A stretch of DNA of 5,833 nt, from the NCBI GenBank assembly GCA_027030285.1, contig JALVFC010000015.1, positions 1 through 5,833 of the forward strand, read 5' to 3'. Source of the DNA: Thiotrichaceae bacterium (GTDB lineage Bacteria; Pseudomonadota; Gammaproteobacteria; Thiotrichales; Thiotrichaceae). Of the stretch, positions 1 to 5,833 are shown piece after piece. Made by a program: the position numbers and the translations under genes. Under the pieces are notes generated by a model that did not search any database, had not been told where the DNA came from, and saw nothing but the letters and a program-made list of their open reading frames with translations. The stretch's first letter is position 1. Each line of letters starts with the position of its first letter.

Positions 1-354
1 AACCACTCGGAAACCGGTATCAACTAGTGGTTGCACAAATGCAAACAGCTGCGTACAACGCCCACCCCAACCGTGAGACAGCAGAATTACCGGGCCTTGT
101 CCCCAGCTGTAAATGGTGAGTTTGTTCCCAAGAATGGTAATGGTATTTTTTTCGGCTGCATCTGCGGTGGCAACTTCACGTTTTGGCATTTTATGCCTGG
201 GTGGAGTCATAAATAAGCGCAGTGCCAGCTCGCCCCCCATTTTCGCTGATATTTTATCTAGCACTAGAAAAACGATTTGCATACTGCTGAAAAACAGGCG
301 CATTGCCAATGGTGTTCTGTGCATGTTTTTATAGGGGTGGTCTTTGTTTGGCAT
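1..354 (-). CDS. alpha/beta hydrolase, N-terminal part (cut by window edge)
   Basis: The reading frame starts at ATG 354-352 and stays open for 118 codons to the first base of the window, so the catalytic Ser, Asp and His lie outside. Residues 79-98 form the start of an alpha/beta hydrolase core: a strand ending in ILLSH, then H94-G-W-G-G98, the usual HGxGG oxyanion-hole turn. R99 and Q102 follow, as in hydrolases with an HGWGGR-type signature. Residues 1-70 are a longer N-terminal extension with a hydrophobic patch at 20-32 (FFSSMQIVFLVL), which could be an amphipathic or membrane-touching helix; it does not look like a clear signal peptide. The start is supported by GAGGA (363-367) about 9 nt upstream. 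The substrate cannot be told; an esterase or lipase-like role is possible. It lies 139 bp downstream of the ABC1 kinase on the same strand and may share its transcript. Confidence 0.85.
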   Translation of the reverse strand, partial: MPNKDHPYKNMHRTPLAMRLFFSSMQIVFLVLDKISAKMGGELALRLFMTPPRHKMPKREVATADAAEKNTITILGNKLTIYSWGQGPVILLSHGWGGRCTQLFAFVQPLVDTGFRVV

Positions 355-362
355 TTTTCTAA

Positions 363-367
363 TCCTC
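363..367 (-). promoter_or_regulatory. ribosome binding site of the alpha/beta hydrolase
   Basis: GAGGA on the minus strand, about 9 nt before ATG 354-352. It fixes the start of a reading frame that has no stop codon inside the window. Confidence 0.65.
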
Positions 368-400
368 AAGGTAACTAGGAGCTTGTCCGTGCCAGCTCTT

Positions 401-427
401 GTCGGAAGGCGCTAAAGCTTTTCCGAC
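401..427. repeat. REP-like hairpin 1
   Basis: Perfect 7-bp inverted repeat GTCGGAA (401-407) / TTCCGAC (421-427). The 13-nt interior can add a small GC/GC pairing. No T-run follows on either strand, so it is not a typical intrinsic terminator. The GTCGGAA...TTCCGAC form resembles repetitive extragenic palindromes seen in many gammaproteobacteria. Read on the minus strand it starts with a TAGGTCGG head (430-423), the same head as the next hairpin. Confidence 0.6.
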
Positions 428-447
428 CTATTCTGTAAACCTGGCTG

Positions 448-474
448 TAGGTCGGGTAAGGTGCGCCACCCGAT
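448..474. repeat. REP-like hairpin 2, inverted relative to hairpin 1
   Basis: Stem TCGGGT (452-457) / ACCCGA (468-473), extended inside by GG (460-461) / CC (466-467) around a TGCG loop, with AA (458-459) as a bulge. It is preceded by the head TAGGTCGG (448-455), the exact reverse complement of CCGACCTA at 423-430 in hairpin 1. The two hairpins therefore face each other across 17 nt, an arrangement like a bacterial interspersed mosaic element. The stems differ in sequence, so they are diverged copies and not a simple duplication. Confidence 0.55.
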
Positions 475-493
475 GTTGGGTACTCTCGGACAA

Positions 494-1768
494 TCACAAA
501 TGCGCATTCATGCTGACGGTTGCCCCCATTTTCTCAAAAATCTGTAACAGCCCGTAATAGGTGCGGTTATGAAAAATAAACTCTTCAGCAATGCGATTCA
601 CCTTAATGCTGTTGTGCATGTTCTTCATGGGTTCCTTTCCACGTTGTGTATAGTCGGCATGTTTGGCAAAGTCGAAGGTGTTGCTGCGAAACGGCTCACT
701 TATCCATTGTCCAAAGCCACGTAATACCTGCGGATAGATCTCTTCCGGATTTTCATAATGCATACCTATGGCTTCATACGCAGGAAACAGGCTGTCTGGA
801 TCATCTTTTATATAGGCTTTGAGCAGTTTTGGATAAGCCTCAAGGAACTGGTCAGATAGATGCCTGACGCAACCAAAATCAATGACGGTGATACTGCCAT
901 CTTTATGAAACAGATAGTTACCCGGATTGGGGTCGGCATGCAGGCATTTTAGCTTGTGGGTGGAATAGCCAAAAAAATCAAACAGACGTTGTGCCACCTT
1001 ATTTCGGGTTGTCTGTGAGGGGCAAGTTGCCAGCCAGTCATCAAGGTGTAGACCGCCATCAATATAGGCGGTTGTGATAACACGTTCGCTGGTTAAGTCT
1101 TCGCAAACCGCTGGAATATGAATGCCTGGCATATCAACATGCTGCCTGAACCACTGGGTATTGTGCGCTTCTTTCAGATAATCAACTTCTTCAATCAGGC
1201 GTGCTTCGATTTCCTCCAGGCTTTGCAGTATCAGATGCTGGTTGCTTAAACCGCGTGCGACAGTGCGCAGCATGGCAAGGTCGCTTTTGATAGCAACATG
1301 GACGCCGGGATACTGTACTTTCACCGCAACTTGCCGTGTGCCTATCTTTGCACGATGTACCTGCCCCAGGCTTGCCGCTGCAAAGGCTTTTGTTTCAAAG
1401 CTGTCAAAAAGCTCATTGGGCAATTTGCCTAATGACTGTTTTATGGTTTTGTTGACCAGTACCCGGTTTAGTGGAGGAACCCGATGGAAGGATTTCTCCA
1501 GTTCCTTGCGGTAGGATTCCGGCAGCAATCCCTGTTCCATGCCGATCATTTGTGCCACTTTTAATGCAGTACCGCGCAATTGAACCAGTGCCTTGAATAG
1601 CACTTCTGCATTCTTGTCATGCATGTCCTGTTGTGAGGAGGTTTTGGCTGAGTCAGACATAAAAGGGCGTTTTACCTTGTGCTGAATGGTTCTGGCACTA
1701 ACTTTGAGTGCCGCAACACCTGCAACCCGGCTACGAGCCAGCTTGCCCTGTGGAATGGTGCTACTCAT
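494..1768 (-). CDS. ABC1/AarF/UbiB-family protein kinase-like ATPase
   Basis: A 424-residue member of the UbiB/COQ8 atypical kinase family, whose members support ubiquinone synthesis or related lipid metabolism through ATPase activity. Motifs in order: the family KxGQ motif at K70-V-A-Q73 (Gly replaced by Ala), an Ala-rich loop replacing the kinase P-loop at A130-A-A-S133 followed by LGQVHRA, the nucleotide lysine K150 in VAVK, the ExD motif E194-V-D196, the catalytic loop H277-A-D-P-N-P-G-N284 and the metal-binding D297 in IDFG. All key residues are present, so it is probably active. No C-terminal transmembrane pair like that of E. coli UbiB is evident; the protein ends near residue 424 without a hydrophobic tail. 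That, and its pairing with a TetR regulator, argue for a paralogue and not the housekeeping ubiB. The ATG overlaps the regulator's stop by 4 bp (ATGA), with AAGGA (1777-1781) 8 nt upstream, so translation is probably coupled. Confidence 0.92.
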   Translation of the reverse strand: MSSTIPQGKLARSRVAGVAALKVSARTIQHKVKRPFMSDSAKTSSQQDMHDKNAEVLFKALVQLRGTALKVAQMIGMEQGLLPESYRKELEKSFHRVPPLNRVLVNKTIKQSLGKLPNELFDSFETKAFAAASLGQVHRAKIGTRQVAVKVQYPGVHVAIKSDLAMLRTVARGLSNQHLILQSLEEIEARLIEEVDYLKEAHNTQWFRQHVDMPGIHIPAVCEDLTSERVITTAYIDGGLHLDDWLATCPSQTTRNKVAQRLFDFFGYSTHKLKCLHADPNPGNYLFHKDGSITVIDFGCVRHLSDQFLEAYPKLLKAYIKDDPDSLFPAYEAIGMHYENPEEIYPQVLRGFGQWISEPFRSNTFDFAKHADYTQRGKEPMKNMHNSIKVNRIAEEFIFHNRTYYGLLQIFEKMGATVSMNAHL

Positions 1769-2544
1769 CTTTTGTTTCCTTGCTTGCGCTTTTTAGACTT
1801 GTTGTTACTGTTTTCCGTATCACGCATAAACTCACGCTTCACTGATTTCATCACGCTACGATGCTCAGAGAATGCATCAAAATGACTCATTACATGGGTG
1901 CGAAACAGGAACGATAACAAGTCCAGCGATTTGCCAACCAGCCCCTGGTGGAGGATATTGGCGATTATTTCCATACTGCGATCAACCAGTTGTGTGGTAT
2001 TGGCGAAACCTTCGGAATCATCTTTTAGCCAGTACGCCAGTACGCCGGTTTGATAGTCCCAAAACAGTCGCGGTAATAATTCCTGGTAAGGCTGTTGCGG
2101 GATTTCTCCGGCTTCTATCGCTGCTTCCAGCATATCGGTAACCATGGTTGTAAACAAAGCGCGTGTTTCACCAAGGTGCTGCATACCGGAGGCTGGAGAA
2201 TAAAAGGTCAGCTTGAAAACGATCTGTAAGAATTCACGTGCTGGTAGCCAGGTTTGCAACTCGGTATCCACCAGCGTTTGCAACTGCTCATGTAACGAGT
2301 ATTCGTGGAAGTTTTCGATGGATTTGAGTTCTGCCATGACTTGCTGTTGTACATGCTCGCAGTAGCCATAGAGCAGTTTTTCCTTGGACGGGAAATAGTT
2401 GTAGATAGTGGCATCACCGACTCCGGCATGGCGCGCAATTTCCCGCATGGATGCGGATTTGAAGCCTTTTTCGATAATAACATCGACAGCGGCATCGAGA
2501 ATGCTCAGGCGGGTTTTTGCCTTGTTTGCTTCGCTGATTTTCAT
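1765..2544 (-). CDS. TetR/AcrR-family transcriptional regulator
   Basis: A 259-residue DNA-binding regulator. Residues about 10-57 are a typical TetR N-terminal domain: first helix with ILDAAVDVIIEKGF (15-28), then the helix-turn-helix 33-52, with MREIARHAGVGDATIYNYF and FPSKEKLL closing the domain. The rest is the helical ligand and dimerisation domain, too variable to predict a ligand. The protein is longer than the common 190-220 residues because of a C-terminal extension that ends in a very basic, polar tail (about 242-259, rich in Lys, Arg and Asn), probably disordered. It is the first gene of the minus-strand cluster and overlaps the ABC1 kinase gene by 4 bp, so it probably controls its own operon. 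The AT-rich inverted repeats just upstream are candidate operators. The start is supported by AAGAGG (2553-2558) 8 nt upstream. Confidence 0.93.
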   Translation of the reverse strand: MKISEANKAKTRLSILDAAVDVIIEKGFKSASMREIARHAGVGDATIYNYFPSKEKLLYGYCEHVQQQVMAELKSIENFHEYSLHEQLQTLVDTELQTWLPAREFLQIVFKLTFYSPASGMQHLGETRALFTTMVTDMLEAAIEAGEIPQQPYQELLPRLFWDYQTGVLAYWLKDDSEGFANTTQLVDRSMEIIANILHQGLVGKSLDLLSFLFRTHVMSHFDAFSEHRSVMKSVKREFMRDTENSNNKSKKRKQGNKR

Positions 2545-2552
2545 TGTTCCTA

Positions 2553-2558
2553 CCTCTT
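2553..2558 (-). promoter_or_regulatory. ribosome binding site of the TetR regulator
   Basis: AAGAGG on the minus strand, 8 nt from ATG 2544-2542. It supports that start for the regulator. Confidence 0.6.
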
Positions 2559-2570
2559 AATGAGAATCTA

Positions 2571-2603
2571 CTATATATAATATAGCAATATATTAAATAA
2601 TAT
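2571..2603. promoter_or_regulatory. AT-rich inverted repeats, possible TetR operator
   Basis: Two adjacent inverted repeats lie 27-59 bp upstream of the regulator's start codon: CTATAT (2571-2576), 3 nt, ATATAG (2580-2585); and ATATTA (2590-2595), AA, TAATAT (2598-2603). TetR-family proteins usually bind palindromes of about this span in the promoter they repress, often in the region shared with a divergent gene. The region is almost pure A/T, so palindromes of this size can arise by chance. Several TATAAT-like words occur here on the minus strand, but none has a convincing -35 partner, so the exact promoter of the regulator is unresolved. Confidence 0.35.
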
Positions 2604-2686
2604 GTATAGTGATTATGTAATAGTCTGCAGGTAAGGTATTTGAAGTCCGCTATGTCAATTACAGGCTGGATGGCGTATAAATATTC

Positions 2687-2715
2687 GTGATAAATCCCCC
2701 GGAATAGCCTATAGT
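2687..2715 (+). promoter_or_regulatory. candidate sigma70 promoter of the tandem AAA+ gene
   Basis: GTGATA (2687-2692, four of six matches to TTGACA), a 17-nt spacer, then TATAGT (2710-2715, five of six matches to TATAAT). Transcription would begin near 2722 and give a leader of about 30 nt. It lies about 85 bp from the inverted repeats near the TetR gene, so control by that regulator is possible but not shown. Confidence 0.4.
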
Positions 2716-2750
2716 CCAACCCCTTAACCTCTATAAATAAATGACTCGGT

Positions 2751-4859
2751 ATGATGGAAGATTACACATCTCCAATGGATCAATATAAAGATATTGTGAT
2801 TCTTTGGTCCTTGCGTATTTTGCTTGACCTGAAGGGATACACCCTTATGGATGTGTCTTATGGTCTGTATGGACACGAGCGCGCGTTAGCAGCGGTCGGT
2901 CTGGAGCATTTGCTGGAAAAATATGATGAAGAGAATGAGCTCACTAAAAAGAAATTTCGCAAGCTGTTGTTGAAGCAGGCTGCCAAGTATGAAAAGAAGA
3001 AACATACGTTTGATGATCTGACTGTGGTCAAGAATGTTAGAAAATTAAGTGTGTTGATTGATTTGAATCCGGTTGAGCAGAAGCTGCTGGTGTTTGGTGT
3101 GCTGATGCATGCAATACGTGACCTGGAGGCGATTTGTGATGTACTGGGTTCCATTTCTTCGCATAGCGTGGTCGGTGTGCTGGCTGGAATTCTGGCTATT
3201 CCTCCGGTTGAGGTGCGCCAGGCATTATCGACGGATGGACTTTTAAACAAGACGGGGTTATTGCGCCTGGATCGTGATGAGCATACCAATCTTGAATATC
3301 AGGTGCGGATTCTCGATGAGATTTCTGATGTGTTGCTGGATGAAGATCAGCCTGAAATCATGGAGTCACTCAAACGCTTCTTTACCTTAGGTAAGCAACC
3401 CAGATTGCTGGTGAAGGACTTTGAGCATATCCAGAAGGATTACGATATTTTGTTTCGTTATCTGAAGGCATCATCCGAAAAAGGGCTGGTTGGCAGTAAT
3501 GTGCTTATTTATGGTCCTCCAGGTACGGGTAAAAGTGAGCTGGTGCGTACACTTGCAACGGATCTTGGTTGTGCATTATACGAAGTCACCACTACGGATG
3601 GTGATGATGACGCGATTATGTACCAGGGCAGGGTGGATTCGTATCAATTATGTCAGCAGGTATTAAAGCGCAAGAAAAATACCCTGATTCTGTTTGATGA
3701 AATCGAGGATGTTTTTGTTCGCGATGGCAGCATGGAACGCTTTGGGATTCGTACCAGTACGGATTCCAAAAAGGGCTGGTTTAATATGGTGCTGGAAGAA
3801 AATCAGATACCTTCAATCTGGGTGTCAAATGTCATCAGTCATATTGATGAGGCTATTCTGCGCCGTTTTGATTATGTCATGGAGCTGAAAACACCCCCCA
3901 GAAAAACCCGTATCAAGATCATTTCGGATTACACCAAAGGTCTTAAGGTGAGTGAAGGCTGGATTAAAAAGATTTCAGTTAATGAAGATCTTGCACCCGG
4001 TTTGATTTCACGTGCCGTTAAAGTAGTCAAGGAACTGGGTTTTACTGAGGAAAGCGAGGTTGAAAACAGTCTGGAGCGTGTGATTAGTAATACCTTACAT
4101 GCGATGGGCTATGATAAAAACCTGGAAAAAGGAGCGCCTTCGCCGATCTCGTATCGCCCTGATGTGTTAAATGCGGATTATGACCTGGTTGCTTTGCAGG
4201 AAGGTTTGCAGCGTTATGGACAAGGTCGTTTTTGTCTGTATGGGCCTTCGGGAACGGGTAAAAGTGAGTTTGCGCGGCATATGTCTGAAGTGCTGGACAA
4301 GCCTTTGCTGGTGAAGCGTGCTTCTGATTTGCTGGATCCTTACGTGGGTGTGACTGAAAAGGAAATCAAGGGTATGTTTGAGCAGGCGCTGGATGAGAAT
4401 GCGCTGTTGTTACTGGATGAAGCAGACAGCTTCTTGCAGGATCGTTCGCGTGCCAGACAGTCCTGGGAAGTCACCCAGGTGAATGAGCTGCTTACGCAAA
4501 TGGAGCGTTTTGAAGGCGTTTTTATTTGTTCCACCAATCTGATGGATAATCTGGATCAGGCTTCCCTGCGCCGTTTTGATTTGAAAATCAAGTTTGATTT
4601 TCTCAAGCCAGAGCAGGGCTGGGAGCTATTTCAACAGGTTATTACGGACTATAACGCCAGTATCGACGATAAAGAGCTCTGGGAGAAAAAAGTGCGTGCC
4701 CTGCGTGGTTTAACCCCGGGTGATTTTGCTACGGTCGTCAGACAGAGCAGGTATGCGCCGACACATCTAGGTGCAGAATCGTTGCTGGATGGCTTGAAGC
4801 GTGAGATTGAGTTTAAGGATAAAGGCAAGTTCAAGAATATTGGGTTTGTTGTGAATTAG
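2751..4859 (+). CDS. tandem AAA+ ATPase, function unknown
   Basis: A 702-residue, probably cytosolic protein with two AAA+ modules, likely a hexameric remodelling ATPase (family inference). Residues 1-215 are a mainly helical region I do not recognise, with a charged Lys/Glu stretch at 57-85. Module 1: Walker A G255-PPGTGKS, Walker B LILFDE ending D316-E317, sensor-1 N360, paired arginines R371-R372 in LRRFD. Module 2: Walker A G498-PSGTGKS, pore loop Y531-V-G533, Walker B D556-E557, sensor-1 N596, R607-R608 in LRRFD. Each is followed by a helical lid (about 411-428, 647-665). Both look able to bind and hydrolyse ATP. No protease, nuclease or membrane segment is visible. ATG 2751 and 2754 are the only starts near the in-frame stop at 2742-2744; neither has a clear Shine-Dalgarno, and ATG 2775 is an alternative. 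The gene is divergent from the TetR operon and has no co-directional neighbour. It could be a SpoVK/CDC48-like chaperone (COG0464 type). Confidence 0.9.
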   Translation: MMEDYTSPMDQYKDIVILWSLRILLDLKGYTLMDVSYGLYGHERALAAVGLEHLLEKYDEENELTKKKFRKLLLKQAAKYEKKKHTFDDLTVVKNVRKLSVLIDLNPVEQKLLVFGVLMHAIRDLEAICDVLGSISSHSVVGVLAGILAIPPVEVRQALSTDGLLNKTGLLRLDRDEHTNLEYQVRILDEISDVLLDEDQPEIMESLKRFFTLGKQPRLLVKDFEHIQKDYDILFRYLKASSEKGLVGSNVLIYGPPGTGKSELVRTLATDLGCALYEVTTTDGDDDAIMYQGRVDSYQLCQQVLKRKKNTLILFDEIEDVFVRDGSMERFGIRTSTDSKKGWFNMVLEENQIPSIWVSNVISHIDEAILRRFDYVMELKTPPRKTRIKIISDYTKGLKVSEGWIKKISVNEDLAPGLISRAVKVVKELGFTEESEVENSLERVISNTLHAMGYDKNLEKGAPSPISYRPDVLNADYDLVALQEGLQRYGQGRFCLYGPSGTGKSEFARHMSEVLDKPLLVKRASDLLDPYVGVTEKEIKGMFEQALDENALLLLDEADSFLQDRSRARQSWEVTQVNELLTQMERFEGVFICSTNLMDNLDQASLRRFDLKIKFDFLKPEQGWELFQQVITDYNASIDDKELWEKKVRALRGLTPGDFATVVRQSRYAPTHLGAESLLDGLKREIEFKDKGKFKNIGFVVN

Positions 4860-4891
4860 AGCTCATGCTCCACGAGCCAAAAGAGTTGGAG

Positions 4892-4935
4892 AATTGCATG
4901 CCGAGCTTGGTATTCCAAGCCCGGTTTGCAATTTT
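4892..4935. terminator. hairpin between convergent genes, probable terminator
   Basis: Nested inverted repeat: AATTGCA (4892-4898) / TGCAATT (4927-4933), CCG (4901-4903) / CGG (4922-4924), and GCTTGG (4905-4910) / CCAAGC (4915-4920) around a TATT loop, with small internal mismatches. On the plus strand it ends in TTTT (4932-4935), which suits termination of the AAA+ gene 33 bp upstream. On the minus strand the tract after the stem is poorer in T, so termination of the DUF6164 transcript is less certain. It sits in an 85-bp gap between two stop codons. Confidence 0.65.
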
Positions 4936-4944
4936 GCACTCTAC

Positions 4945-5304
4945 TTATGCACCCGTATAAGGCATTACAGTGAAATAAATCAACGCCAGAATGCCTGCCA
5001 GGTAGAGTAAGAACTGTAGTGGGTTATTCAGAAAGCTGCCCCACAAGGTGGGTTGTTTTCCTTCTCGTTTGAGTTGTTCGTAATGCGCTCTGGCTTTTCG
5101 AAATCTTTCTTCCTGGTATTCGGTTATCAGTGCTTTGGCGACACTTTCCTGAGATTCATCGACTAGCCACAGTGCTGGCATGGAAATGCCCCAGTTACCC
5201 GCAGGTGTTTCGTAAAATTCAATGTGATGTTCGCTTAATAGCTGGCGAATATCTTCGGCTTCATCATCGGGTACGCCACGTAATCTGAAAATCTGCTTAG
5301 CCAT
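4945..5304 (-). CDS. DUF6164 family protein with C-terminal membrane anchor
   Basis: A 119-residue protein matching my recollection of DUF6164, a small proteobacterial family of unknown function. Residues 1-65 look like a compact alpha/beta domain: it opens with a strand (KQIFRLRGVP), then an acidic helix, and contains the distinctive stretch Y31-ETPAGNWGISMPALWL, which reads like a family signature. Residues 65-85 are a charged helix rich in Arg, Lys and Glu. Residues 96-113 are hydrophobic and probably form one transmembrane helix near the C-terminus, leaving the N-terminal domain in the cytoplasm (tail-anchored). The start codon overlaps the bioA stop by one base (TAATG), with GGA about 10 nt upstream, so the two are probably co-transcribed and translationally coupled. 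No biotin-related role can be read from the sequence. Confidence 0.82.
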   Translation of the reverse strand: MAKQIFRLRGVPDDEAEDIRQLLSEHHIEFYETPAGNWGISMPALWLVDESQESVAKALITEYQEERFRKARAHYEQLKREGKQPTLWGSFLNNPLQFLLYLAGILALIYFTVMPYTGA

Positions 5305-5833
5305 TAGTTATGTTCCATCGCTGATATTCCCTGAAAAACAGCACTGGTTAGCTGGCTGAGCTCAGCAGGTTTAATGATGTAGGGTGGCATCAGGTAAACC
5401 AGTTTTCCAAACGGTCTGATCCAGACGCCAAGCTGCACAAAATGTGATTGAATCTGCGGCATATTGACAGGCGATTTTAATTCAACCACACCGATGGCTC
5501 CTTTCACTCTGACATCGGCAACCGCATCCAGTGTTTTACATGCTGAAAGTTCATTAGTTAGTTGATCGCTAATATTATTTACACGCGATTTCCAGTCTGA
5601 TTCCAGCAATAAATCAATACTGGCACTGGCTACGCTGCATGCCAATGGATTTGCCATGAAAGTAGGGCCATGCATCAGTACACCTTGACCATCTGCACTG
5701 ATGCCTCTGGCAACCTTGTCGCTAGTCAGTGTGGCAGCCAGTGTCATATAGCCTCCGGTCAGTGCCTTTCCCAGTACCAGAATATCAGGTTCAATCTGTG
5801 CCTGCTCATAGGCAAACAAGGTTCCTGTGCGAC
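5304..5833 (-). CDS. bioA: adenosylmethionine-8-amino-7-oxononanoate aminotransferase, C-terminal part
   Basis: DAPA synthase of biotin biosynthesis, a PLP enzyme that moves an amino group from S-adenosylmethionine to KAPA (8-amino-7-oxononanoate). The frame is open to the right edge (partial codon GT, then RTGTLFAYEQ), so about 175 C-terminal residues are visible of a family usually near 430. The PLP lysine lies in LGKALTGGYMTLAATLT, 22 residues into the visible part. HGPTFMANPLAC and, near the end, WIRPFGKLVYLMPPYII match BioA closely; the Arg in RPF corresponds to the KAPA-carboxylate-binding arginine of E. coli BioA (R391). This pattern separates it from other class III aminotransferases. 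Upstream bio genes, if any, lie outside the window. It overlaps the DUF6164 gene by one base. Confidence 0.95.
   Translation of the reverse strand, partial: RTGTLFAYEQAQIEPDILVLGKALTGGYMTLAATLTSDKVARGISADGQGVLMHGPTFMANPLACSVASASIDLLLESDWKSRVNNISDQLTNELSACKTLDAVADVRVKGAIGVVELKSPVNMPQIQSHFVQLGVWIRPFGKLVYLMPPYIIKPAELSQLTSAVFQGISAMEHN

Noticed and set aside
31..334. Two short plus-strand reading frames near the left edge
   Set aside because: They lie antisense to a minus-strand frame that is open to the window edge, has a ribosome binding site and carries the HGWGG hydrolase motif.
2653..2658. Perfect TTGACA on the minus strand, a possible -35 box for the TetR gene
   Set aside because: No acceptable -10 hexamer lies 15-19 nt downstream, and it is more than 100 bp from the start codon.
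2858..3289. 143-codon minus-strand reading frame inside the AAA+ gene
   Set aside because: Serine-rich, low-complexity product typical of an antisense shadow; the plus strand encodes the AAA+ protein throughout.
2751..4859. The AAA+ gene as part of an anti-phage or secretion system
   Set aside because: No nuclease, protease, transposase, toxin or secretion gene lies beside it; its neighbours are a TetR/ABC1 cluster and a biotin gene.
4861..4889. Small stem-loops GCTC...GAGC and CCAA...TTGG after the AAA+ stop codon
   Set aside because: Arms of only 4 bp uninterrupted and no T-run; the longer hairpin at 4892-4935 is the better terminator candidate.

Overview
The window looks like chromosomal DNA of a gammaproteobacterium of moderate GC. 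The basis is the biotin gene followed by a DUF6164 protein, the Ubi/ABC1 kinase subfamily present, and REP-like hairpins of a type common in that class. The genus cannot be named from the sequence. No mobile element, phage gene, tRNA, rRNA or CRISPR array was seen.

Layout, left to right. (1) Positions 1-2544, minus strand: a TetR-family regulator (1765-2544) overlaps an ABC1/AarF/UbiB-type kinase (494-1768) by 4 bp. After a 139-bp gap holding two inverted REP-like hairpins comes the N-terminal part of an alpha/beta hydrolase (1-354), cut by the window edge. This looks like a regulator-led cluster with a likely lipid or isoprenoid-quinone theme (inference). (2) Positions 2545-2750: a very AT-rich divergent intergenic region with short inverted repeats (possible TetR operators) and a plausible sigma70 promoter for the rightward gene. 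(3) Positions 2751-4859, plus strand: a 702-residue protein with two AAA+ ATPase modules and an N-terminal region I do not recognise. It is alone in its transcription unit. (4) Positions 4860-4944: a convergent intergenic region with a long imperfect hairpin, probably a terminator. (5) Positions 4945-5833, minus strand: the C-terminal part of bioA (biotin synthesis, cut by the right edge) followed with a 1-bp overlap by a small DUF6164 membrane-anchored protein.

The least explained item is the tandem AAA+ protein. Both modules keep the Walker A, Walker B, sensor-1 and arginine residues. The central pore-loop triplet is Tyr-Val-Gly in the second module and Tyr-Gln-Gly after an acidic insertion in the first. 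Nothing next to it marks a defence or secretion system, so its role stays open.
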